DNA of 64,000 nucleotides, from NCBI GenBank assembly GCA_949152475.1, contig OX424555.1, positions 60,245,977 to 60,309,976 on the forward strand, given 5' to 3'. Below are positions 44,650-56,600 of the stretch, piece after piece. The notes under the pieces were generated by a model that saw only the letters and a list, made by a program, of their open reading frames with translations, did not search any database and was not told where the DNA came from. The DNA comes from Terebella lapidaria. Taxonomy: Eukaryota > Annelida > Polychaeta > Terebellida > Terebellidae. The position numbers were made by a program, and so were the translations under genes. The first letter of the stretch is position 1, and each line of letters starts with the position of its first letter.

Positions 44650-47600
44650 GTGAGTAGAAACAGCGCATACAAATACGACGTGTTGAATGATTATCATGAG
44701 TCCATGACGCTATTGCACAGTTTAGTTACTTATAATGTGCTATAATATACATACTAGTTATGAAAACATGATTTAGAGTGAGCATAATAATCATCCATGA
44801 AATGATGTACTTGTACTGGCTCTATTTCTGTATCGGTCAATTTTCAAAGCCATGTACAATTATATGCAAATATATGCTTACGAATAAACAGCAAGAAAAG
44901 TCAATAGAAACTGAATCGGAATTACTCATTTATATCGGGAAATCATGCATAATCATACATTCATACATGCTAGATTGATTTCCTTTGTTCATGTTTCAAT
45001 CAGTACTCTTAACAGTAGGAAGTTGAGCAATGTGGAATAGTAAGCTTCCGGTTCTGAGGAATTGATCAATAGGGGCCTTCAACAAAAGTCAGATGAAGTC
45101 AACAAACTATTTTGTACAACCACAATTTTGGCCAATATCACCTGGTATCACCTGGTTTCCGGGTAATATTACTTCTCGGGTGTATTTTGTGAGATTGACC
45201 CCCTCTATGTGATTATATTAAGTGAAGAATACACTGCTTCAGTGGTACCATCCACACCCTTGTGAATATATGAGCAAGATTTCAAAACGCACACAAGGTT
45301 TTATTGTTTAATCGTCTCGTTTGTCAATTTGTAATGGGTTTGGCATTCCATACCGCCTATTCGACTTAAACAAAAGTTTTATTGGTCTTTGAGATTTCGT
45401 TCAGCAATCACACATAAGATACGAATGCTGGCGTCACTTTTCTTATTGGAAATTGTCCTGGTATTTGTTAAGTGGCACGTCACGCGATCTCCAGACTTAA
45501 CGAGCATAAATTCACAGCGTTTCGTTGACAGAGGTCCAGGACCTGGACATCAATCTAGTGCTAGTTTGCATCTACGGGGTCGCTGCCGTCTAAATGTAAC
45601 ACTTTGGATGGAACGTCTTAGCTACATTAGGTCTAATGCGTTAACTTGCTGTCTATTTCTCCTGCAAGTATTGATGCTTGTTTTATCACGTTTGCTGTCA
45701 TAAATCATTCATTTTATAGGGCGAGATGTCACATTGAGGGGGATTTATTTAAAATTCACTCTGCAACTGAACTACAGAAAGGGTACAAGTCTTTTTTTTA
45801 TACCTCAACGAGGCGTTGAGGTATAATCATGAAGTAAATTTCATGTTTATTCAAAGTCCAATCACGATTTGAACCTGGCATTTGGGATTGAGAGACGGAT
45901 TACGAGGGAAAATAGGTCAACACCAATGTGTCACCACTGATATTTTGTATATACTGAACGAAAAACAATTCGTGCCATACACAAAATAGGACTGCATGAA
46001 TACGAAGTAGTCGAGTCAACCCACTACCAAATGTTCAAGGCATAATTCGGTTTTGACCAGCATATGAACATAATTTAGTTATTTCTAATGGCCATATTTA
46101 ACGATCTTGTTTTTAGGTTACCGAACCTCTGGGTCAATGAAATATTCGCTTGGCGATGCGTCTATCCATCTGTCGTCGTCTTTGTCCACATTTTCACTCC
46201 ACAGTCCGATCTTGCTGAAATTTTGTACAAAAACACAAAAAAAATAATAATTCCAGAGGGAGGTATTTTTTGATTTTCATAATTTTTATAATTCAATATG
46301 GCGGCTATTTTATAATTGAACGTCGGCAGTTGTTTTTACCATTTTCCTGTTTTCTCGAAATCTGTTCTATAACTTTCTCCATAATTTCCCATATGGACAA
46401 AGATTTTCTATACCAAGATAGTCCACTCAGACCAAAACGGAAGCGAACATTTGAACAGTGTCGATCCTGGCGGTGAGACTGAAAGTTGGACGTATATCCA
46501 ATAGTGATGGCGGTTTTCATTCATAAAATGACGTTTTGGTCAGAGATATTCATTCATAAAAACGCAAATGTTACAGTAGTAATTGCTCAGTCTGACCGCC
46601 AGGGGGGTTGTTCGCTTCCGCTTTGGCCTGAGTGGGCTATCTTGGTATAGAAAATCCTTGATATAGATGACTATGTGGACTATCTCGTGTGTAAAGAGGG
46701 CTTTCATCGCTCGCTACGAATTGTGGGCCCGACTGACCTGTAATGGACAAATTGGTCCCTGGAGACAAAACGTCTGTAGTTACAGCTTGGGTATATGTGA
46801 CGTAGGGAATCATTTCAGTATCAATTCGACTATTTGTCATGAACAAAGTTCTGTTGGTCTTTGAGATTGAACAAGAGGAGTGATGCACCTCCTTTGGTGA
46901 CCGGGAGCTTTCCTTCAGTGAATTGAGCGGTAAATCTCAAGATCTTCAATCTGTATAGGTTTGACATAGCGTCAAACCAGAAGTCACATGGAACATCATC
47001 TGACCTCGGATAACACACTGAATGGTAAATCTCCCGGTCAAATCTGACCTGCAATATGTAAATAGTATTCTGCATACAAATCGGCTGGGATATAGTTTTA
47101 TACAATGATTATAATAGGAAGTCATAGAGGGTATATTTTCTATGACATTGTACTTAACGCGAGATGGCCTTGAATAGTGCAATGTGGTGACATTTGCGTA
47201 CTAAACAGATGCAGAAAGAGAGAGAAAGAGAGCAATTATGTTCTTTTGTTGAGAAGAATACCTAGTGCCACGAAATTGGCGTGTACCATCCTATGCATAC
47301 AGAATCGCTATAGATAGAGCTGAGGTCTGTATTATGAACATATTCAAAGTCATATAATGTAGCGGGTCTTTTTGTGGTCTTGATTTTCACCTCAGATGGG
47401 CTCGTGTGACCCGAAATGTAGAAAAAGCTTATATTTGTTTTATGATCATATTCGAAGTTGAATTATGGCAGATCATTCGTTGATCTTCAACCTGATCTCA
47501 CATGACCTTAAATGATAATGGTTGAGTTCACAACTGACCTGAATTGAGCATTCTTGTTTGTCACGCAAACTTGAAAAGTACACCTCGAGATAGTCGGTAA

Positions 47601-50600
47601 TATATAGGAAATATGCACAGTTCGACAACAGATACTCAGAATATTGCCGTTAATCGTGCATGAAAACAGTGGATAGCGAATGATCGGCTTGCCTGCATTG
47701 CCGGTTGCCACAGTATCTAGACAAATACCAATGACGTCATGAGACTGTGTATAGAACTCGCTCACAAGGCTGGCCGCTTTGAGGAAAAATTGATGCGAGA
47801 ATGACTAGCCCGAATTTGAATCTTGATTTGGAAACTCAGTTTAGGCACGTATTTTCAGACCCAAATTTGTACGATTTCTCATTCTATTGACAAAATTAAG
47901 CTACCGCAGAATGAATAAATTTTGTCAAATCTAAAAGTGATTTTAGCTTTAATGAAACAAACAGTTTTTTGCCCAACACTACATCTCTCCGATAACTGTT
48001 CTTAACCCTTGGGTTACTTTTTCTGATTTCGATTGTACAACGTTCATCAACATCATTGGTGTTCATAGATTTGTTCCAGTCGATTTTTGGATTGTTTAGT
48101 TTTTTTCATCACCTGTAATTCAATACAAAGGTATTGCTTTATTCAGAAAAGTTATGTTGGATGTGGGCGCCATTTTGGATTTCCCTTGTTTTTTTCTGTG
48201 AAAAGAACAATTTTAGCATTGTTTGCACAAATGCACCGCTAATAATGATGGCTCTTGTTCGTTTAAATTATTCATAATCTTACCAGATCAAGTGATAAAT
48301 AATGCAATTCAATTAATTGGATATATCCAGAAATTCAAGAGAATCCATCTTGGCGTAATTCCTTTACATTGATCCTGAGTTTGTTTTTCTGTTCTGATAT
48401 TGATATGTGAAAATGGAACTGTTTTTGTCATAAAATTGGCCTCTTTTCAGGATTTCTACACATATAATTCCAATCATGGCAGGAAATATAATTTTTGCAG
48501 GTTTCATTGTCAACCATTTGATTTTTTAGGCAATCAACAGTAACGGTTACTCAGCAATGATACCATTGGATTCCCCATCACCAAAAAAACCAAAATCATG
48601 TCTCTACCTACAATTATAGCCTGAAACATGATTGTGGAATTTTCTACGGTGGCCATTTTGTAAAAGAAAAAAGTCCAGAAAGCCCATTTTGCCAGGGATG
48701 GGTCTCCGGAAGCATATCAAATATTGGAAAGTATAAAATCTAACTAAAAAGTTGGTTTTAGATGTCCCTGAGGGAGTGCACGGCACTGCACGCACACATG
48801 TTATACATGCCCGACTATTATGGAAACAAATAATTTTCAGATCATTTCTGGAACTGGAGCACATCTATCTTCAGCGATATTGGATTTCATTATTTTCAGA
48901 AAAGCGATAGCGGCCATTTTGAAAACTGTCATTTTGAACATGTTCTACTTGCCTCCCGATCTAGATGGATTCACCATACCTCAAAACTCCTGTATGCAAA
49001 GTTTTACGCTTTCTGCCGTAAGTGCACACCTTGATGAATAATTGTCCGTTATCGACTAGACTAGTGTGAGTATCAATTCCAAGCAATAGATAATATGTGA
49101 CTATATCCCCAAGACAAGAGAATCTACATTTCTTTGCACCGTGTCATGATATGATTGGCCACATGAAAGAATGCCCTTCCCTTTGTTCGTTTCGCGTGTT
49201 AAATATTGGATAATCCGTGCCTTTGTTCCAGATTTTTCGTACAGCGTCAATGTCATATGAATTAATAATAATATCACAACAGACAATAACTCCTCTTGGG
49301 ATGTGCTTACGAACGTGTTCACGTCAGCGACCTTGCTTTCTCTGCGAGTTTGCCATAAAAACTGAATTCATTCACATATTAACACAGGAGAGCACTAAGC
49401 TACTGAACATGCTTTATCGAGCAGAATCAGGCGAAACATGCACTGAAATATTATCTATTAATAAATAAATTTCATCACAATATTCGAGAATGAAATGCTT
49501 GTACAGATACGACACTCAAACGGCATTCCGTGAAGTGGACATAACTCTGACGTAAATATTGTTGAGACATTTGATGCCTTTCAGTTATTAACCGTTCCTC
49601 ATAACTGATATTATATTGCGTAACCGAGTGTCTACTATTGTGTGCTTAAGAACACCCAGTTCATCTTTCTGAGTCACTCGGGAATATATAAATTCTACCT
49701 TGAAGTATCACAATAGTCATTGTATCCCCCGAACAAAGTTCGCGGATACTATGGATTTGTCTTCGTCGCGCCGCTGCGTCCGCCGCCGTAGAGATTTTCT
49801 TGTGAACGCTCTACACTTTGCAAATCTTAACCAATTCTAATATTTTTTTTATATAGATACATCTTTTGGTAAGATCCCGACACCAATCGATTTTGCTTGC
49901 CATAGCAACCAAATTGGCCGATTGGCGACACATTTTGTGCTCAAATTAGCCTGTTTAACACACATGGCTTGTGAACGCTCTACGAGTGGGAGTTTTCGAT
50001 GAATGATGATGAAATCGCACATGCTCGATGAGAAAGACCGTCACACGAAACCTATTGTTTTTCAGAATGATCGAATAAATATTAATTAGTTAAGAGGTTA
50101 ACTTATTACGACCATTAAAATACCTACTTTGACATGTGTGATCACTCCAATAACCTGTACTGTGAAAGCAAGTGGCACTGCATTCTTGTTCAAAATAGGG
50201 AACTGATGTTTTTGGTGAAAACAGAACAATGTAAATATCAATCTATTACCACCAATACAGCAAAATTTTGATGAATCCAATAACAAACGTAAAACACAAC
50301 ATTTTGCAATAGAAACAAAGCCCGACCAAATACTTAATCAAAAGACACACTGGCGTCATCAGGGGCAGACAGTGTGTGAAATGTAGTTGTTTCTACTGTA
50401 CACCTGATGGAATTAGTATACAACTGCCCAACAACCTATGAAAATAATTAGACATCCGAAATAAACCCCATGGAATAGATATATGACAAGTACATAAGTG
50501 CCTAATCACAAGCCAAAAGGCTACTGAGTTGATGGTATCCTCGGGGACAGACTTAACGTCCACCAGCAGTGACACCGGCTCATATTACCGAATAAGTTAA

Positions 50601-53600
50601 CATTGGTTTTACTAGTTAAGTCTATTATTGACCACAATAAAAACAGTTAAGACGAGAAATATTTATCATTGAGCTCAACACGGTAAAGGTTCTGTCCAGT
50701 AGAGATTTCATGGGTGAAACCAAATAAGTTAACATTATTTTTACTAGTTAAGTCTATTATTGACCACACTAAAAATAGTTAAGGCAAGAAATATTTATTA
50801 TGGTTCTGTGCAGTAGAGATTTGATGGCTGTAACCGAATAAAAGTTAACATTATTTTTACTAGTTAAATCTATTATTGACCTCAATAAAAATAGTTAAGA
50901 CGAGAAACATTTATTATTGAGCTCAACAAGGTAAAAATTTTGTCCAGTAGAGATTTCATGGGTGTAACCGAATAAGTTAACATTATTTTTACTAGCTAAG
51001 TCTATTTTTACTTCGAATTTCCACTTGAAACCACGTTTCCATGTTATGAGTGAAAATAGAACTTATGGTGAAAAGTTCGATCTGGCTCCAAATTCGTCAT
51101 TTTAGTTTTGGTAAACCTTTTTGGCACATATTATGAGTTAAAATTTAAATTATGGTGAAAAGTTCGCTCTGGCTCCAATTTCGTCAGTTTGAAATGCAGT
51201 TTTAGTTAACTTTTAGTTTGAATTTCAACTTGAAACCAAGTTTGGAACATATTATGAGTTGAAATATAACTTATGGAGAAAAGTTCGATCTAGCTCCAAT
51301 GTGACTATATCCTCAAGACAAGAGAACCTACATTTCTTTGCACCGTGTCATGATATGATTGGCCACGTGAAAGAATGCTTTTCCCTTCGTTCGTTTCGTG
51401 TGTTAAATTTTGGATAATTTGTACAGCGTCAACGACAAATAATATCACAACATACAATAACTCCCCCCAGGATGTGCTTACGAATGTGATCACATTAGCG
51501 ACCTTGCTTTCTCTGCGAGTTGGCCATAATTCACATTTTAGCACAGGAGAGCACTAACGAGCAGAATCAGGCGAAACATGCACTGAAATATTATCAATTA
51601 ATAAATATATTTTATCACAATATTCGAGAATGAAATGCTTGTACAGATACGACACTCAAACGGCATTTCGTGAAGTGGACATAACTCTGACGTAAATATT
51701 GTTGAGACATTTGGTGCCTTCCATTTATTAACCGTTCCTCATAACTGATTTTATATTGCGTAAACGAGTGCCTACTGTTGAGTGCCTAAGAACATCCAGT
51801 TTGTCATTCTGAGTCACTTGGAGATATATAAATTCTAATTTAAAGTACATGTATCACAAAAGTGATTGTACAATTGAGTATGTTTGCCCGACAAATACCG
51901 TTGGGACCTCTTGTGGCCCAGTGATGGCCCATCAAGGGCTTGAGTGATCTTGTATCACCCAGAAGTAGTTATGTAGATTATAGGTACTTTAGGCAGATGT
52001 GAAATATAGGCACTGACTTGTAAACATGTTCAAACATCAGTTCGTCGATGCGTATCATAATGACTTGTGCGTATTTCAATGGCGATATATGATCTACGTC
52101 ATTAACTAATCAATTCGGAAATGCCGGGAAGCACACCTTCAAATTAGTTATTAGTTACAGAAAATATGGTGTGGAAAGGAATGTTTTACAAGTTCGCAAA
52201 GTGTCTCGAATGTCAAATCAGGATACATCCCATCGCAATCATTACATAATGTTTATGATTTAATGGCCGATTTTGCATTCCACGGCTTATTTTATTACGT
52301 ATTTACAGCACATTAACTGGCCATTATCTTAAAAGCCGTGATAAAAATCCGCCCATCGCATTTTTCCTTCTCGATTATTTTACGCCATTGTCTGGAACGG
52401 GATCACTGCAGTTATTCAATTCGGTCACGAATCAATTAATGGCTCATTAATATGGACTAAAACCCCTCGCATTGCAGATAAACGCATTAGTGTCGCCTTT
52501 GGCTTCGAGTGACTTTATAGACCAGAAAAATAGTACGAGGCACACGGTCTTTACCCCATCCGTGACTTGCAATGGATGCCGACAAATGGCACGAGGCTGC
52601 TCCAACATCCTGCTTTGTGCATTGATTTGTGAGCCTTAATTGATATGGGCACCGATGGAACCAGAAAGGGGCATGCCCACTGAATCACACTTCAATGTCT
52701 ACCGATATGTTCCTGGTGATTGACGGTCCTCGATCTATGTACTGCCTGTGGGCAGAATAAATAATGTGCTCGGAATTATATCAATAAAATGGACATTATT
52801 TGACTGTCTAAAAACAATTTGATAAACACTTTTCCACTTCAACATGAGCGCAAACACTACAAAACGCTTAGATTGTACTCGTATACAAAATATATTGATT
52901 GTTCTGTTGTGTACATGTAGATAGGTTAATATATGTACAGCTGTAAAGTCTTTTTGTTGTTGTTGGAATAATCGATGTGTGACATCGGAATGGTAAAGAA
53001 AGCTGTGCGATGGCAGACGTAATATTTCTATTTGCGCCGAGTTTATTGGCGTACATAATCAATTAGAGGAACGGACGTCTACAAGTAGATCAAAGCCTCT
53101 AGTCCCATCAAGTGGCTGCCGTGGAAAGTTTTGCATAAAATTTGCCCATTGGCGTGGATGTTGATAACTAGTGCCTATTATAACTATAGCAGGTATAAAT
53201 AGTACTTTAGTTCCGTAGGATTAATCGATAAGTCGGTACCTTGCTACTTATTCTGCTACAATTCTTTTATTACTTCAGCAGTAGAAAATACAATACATGT
53301 ATTGCATATATTGTGTGCGACTGATGGCTCTAGCTTTGGATGTAAATTTTTGGTCGGGCTTCTTTTCTATTCAAACGTTATCAGATGTAGGTTTTCTATT
53401 GTCTAGTTCACACTCGTTTGCTATAGGTAATAATATGTCATAGTCTGTTGGTTGCAATATGTACCAATGATGAAGATCAGACACACCATGTACACTTGTG
53501 AACTGAATATTAGGCCTACTTTGAATAGACGTGAATAAACAACACCAAAGTGTCTTCTGAACGGAAATTACAGGAATTTCAATTCTTATATGATTACTCT

Positions 53601-56600
53601 ACGAGTCTTATCAAGTTCCCATTTTGGGTACATATAAATGACCTGGCACGAGATAGCGAGCGTATTTGCAAGGTATACCATCTACATCTACCATGAATAT
53701 CCGTTTATAGGTTCCGCGTTGATTACGTCATGGGTTATCGAGACGGAGGGTGGTACAGGCGGTGGCGGCAACTGCGTGTTCCCCTTCACGTATAAGGGCT
53801 ACACATGGGACTCCTGTATCGAAGCCGGGGACCGCCAGGGCCAGCCTTGGTGCGGCACGACCGCTGACGTGGATACCGACAACCTCTGGGGCTACTGTCT
53901 GCTTAGAGGTGGGTTGTGTTGGTTGGGTATTAGGTTGACTAATATAACAATATAAAATGTTTCGGCTGCGTATGTTGTTATTGTTGTTGTTGTTGTTGTT
54001 GTTGTTATGAAAGCGCTGTCACAACCACAGTAGTAACAACTTTGCTTTTCCCTAGCATTGTTCCCTTTCATTCTTTATAGTTCGCGTCTACGACGCTCCA
54101 GACGGTTATACGCATTGTCACTTCCCGTACACGTACAATGGGGCAGCATACTACAGCTGCTACGTGCCACCGACTAACCCCGGAGGAGACCTGCTCCACC
54201 TGCCCTGGTGTGGCGTGGTGGCAGACGCGTCGCTCACTGGGAAATGCATGCTCCAATGTGAGTAACAAGAGCGAGTAGACCACTAGGGCCTACTTGATCG
54301 CTGGTGGGCGTTTTAGGGTAGCCCGGATTATTTTGAATTGCGAATGTGGTGGAGCGTTTGATAGCACGAGACATACAGATCTAAAATAATGCATGTGTGA
54401 TATCACGGGCCATCCATGGCCTGGTTGCGTTGATCTCTCACTGTAGCTTTGCGACTGTTGTCCAATAGTTTACATGTGTGATGGTATTCAGGTTGGGTGA
54501 TCGTGAACAAATACCTCAATATAAGCATTCTTCAACACAGATCAAGCGTGGGGTGACGTGGTGAGTTTGAGCAGTGAGAACAACAACAATCTGATGAGCA
54601 GGTACGGGTTCTGTGAAAGTCCACAAGTCGACCCTAACACGAGCACGGGTGACTACACGGACTGGCAGAACATGATATACTACGGCTGTATCTACTCCAC
54701 GACACCCGGAGATGTTCCCACGTGCATGGTATTCCATGAGTATGGCGAACGTGGGAATTGTGGTGTGTATAGATCTATTCACGTGGAACAAGCGCAACTT
54801 GTCCAGTTGTCTTATAACCATCGTCAGTAAATGTTGGTCTCCAATATCTCCCTGTCTTCCCGTGCAGATAACATTGCACGTATAGGTCGAGCGTATACGG
54901 TCGGCGAGAACCCGCAAGTTGGCGGGACGGTGTTCGACCTCGACGTCAATAATCTCATAGACGGCTGGGCGAAACCTGGAAACTCTCACAAAACCAGCCA
55001 CGTCACCATGGCAACCACTCATCCATGGGTTGCCATCGAACTGCCTTTCGTGTACTACGTGAAGGAAGTTTCTGTCATGAATAATCCCACCACTGACCCC
55101 TCCGTTGACTGTGAGTTCAGCTGAAGTGTACAAAAACAGCTGCTAGCCATGATTCCAGTATGTAGGCCTAAACGTAAGAGTACCGTTAGTGTCCAAGTAC
55201 TGAAGTTAAGTGAAGGTAATCACGCTAATATGCACATTTTAGGGAGTCACACATACCAGAAGGAATTTAACATAGACGTGGGGTTGTATTTCTCTCACGT
55301 TTCGCTGGACATGACAACGTATGAGAGATGTGGTACGCAAGTCTCCAGCCTCGACAGTGGTTCCCTCGCAGATGGCTGGACGGAGGAATATATATGTCCA
55401 TCCCCGATAGTTGGTCAATACGTCATACTATACGTGTATGGCACTGACGGAACGCCATTTGGTCTCGTAGAAGTCAACGTACTCGGAGATTTCATTGGAG
55501 GTAAGCGAATCCCTGCAAATTTAACGGTATGCCAGTTCTAGGATGTCCCATATTAATATTATTGGACAGGACTGTGTCATGTCAAATGTATTTCTGCCTT
55601 GGTAGAGATTGCCGGGATGCCGAATCCAAAGCGAGATTATAGTTCGATAATCGATGTGACCTCCACTGCCAGTACTCAGACTATACTGTTCCCTGGACTG
55701 GCAAGTAAGGTGATCGACGACGGCCAGCTGATTGCCTGGTCCTACTACGCTCAGTCGGCCGGCAGTCTGGAGGTCCAAGTTTGGCGGGGGACTGGGACAG
55801 CGCTCGAGTATTCTCTAGTGTACACTAGGACTGTATCAGCACCCGGGGCCGGTTTCCATTTTGAGGACGTCGAGTCGGAAGACTTTGACGTCTTGGCTGA
55901 TGACGTAATCGGGATATCCTTCAACGGAGTGTCACCTTCACCCGTGAACGACGTGACATGTTTATACATGGAGGGATACGGGGCTTCGGTTAATCAGGAC
56001 CCTGCTCTGACGTATGGAGGCCATGTGTCATCAATGCCAGCGACAGTCACATTCACTAACGCTGGTGTTTGCAAAGACTATTTGGTTCAGGCCCTAGTTC
56101 GGTACTATGGTGAGTTCCCGTGAAACAGTTTACATTTCCAGTCCATCGCATATATGTGCATATGTCTCCAGAATGCAAAACAGTATATTATTCTCACGAC
56201 ATCAGCACATCTGACTTCAGAACAGGGTTGAACCCACTATCTTTGTTATTATACAGCTTGTCGGTCTCACCCGTGTCTCAACGGCGGTGTCTGTGTTGAA
56301 GTGACGGCAACCTGGCCGAAAAATGCCTTTGTGTGTAACTGCCCGACTGGCTATGGTGGCACATACTGTCAGGGTGAGTTTGTATTATAAACGAACTATT
56401 ATTCGCATTGTGTTACCTATTTTGATTCCAGAATGAAACAACATGGATTTATTTGTAGTTCGGTGAAATCACACATAACGAATCTCTGCATGTTACAAGT
56501 TTCTGGATAATCTTGGTTTTGTGTTGTACCTGCTATCTTATCGTTTTACGTGCATTTAGCGATTGTCTATAATGTAATTCTGACGAAATGGCCAATTCGT

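Larger units (their letters stand above)
44650..53710 (+). other. putative 9 kb first intron, repeat-filled
   Basis: Contains a MITE (46.4 kb), repeats R3 and R1, two tandem arrays and a 620-base direct duplication (49.1 and 51.3 kb). A palindrome ACCTCAACGAGGCGTTGAGGT lies near 45,812. Around 49,730 there is a CCCCCGAACAAAGTTCGCGG word of the kind common in marine invertebrate repeats. Frames such as 45,389-45,703 are not supported as exons. Confidence 0.45.

Noticed and set aside
45389-45703. 104-codon + strand frame
   Set aside because: Lies inside the putative first intron, with no domain, no copy and no convincing splice sites.
54516-55133. 205-codon minus-strand frame
   Set aside because: Antisense shadow of exons 4 and 5, whose + strand frames have domain similarity and matching splice phases.
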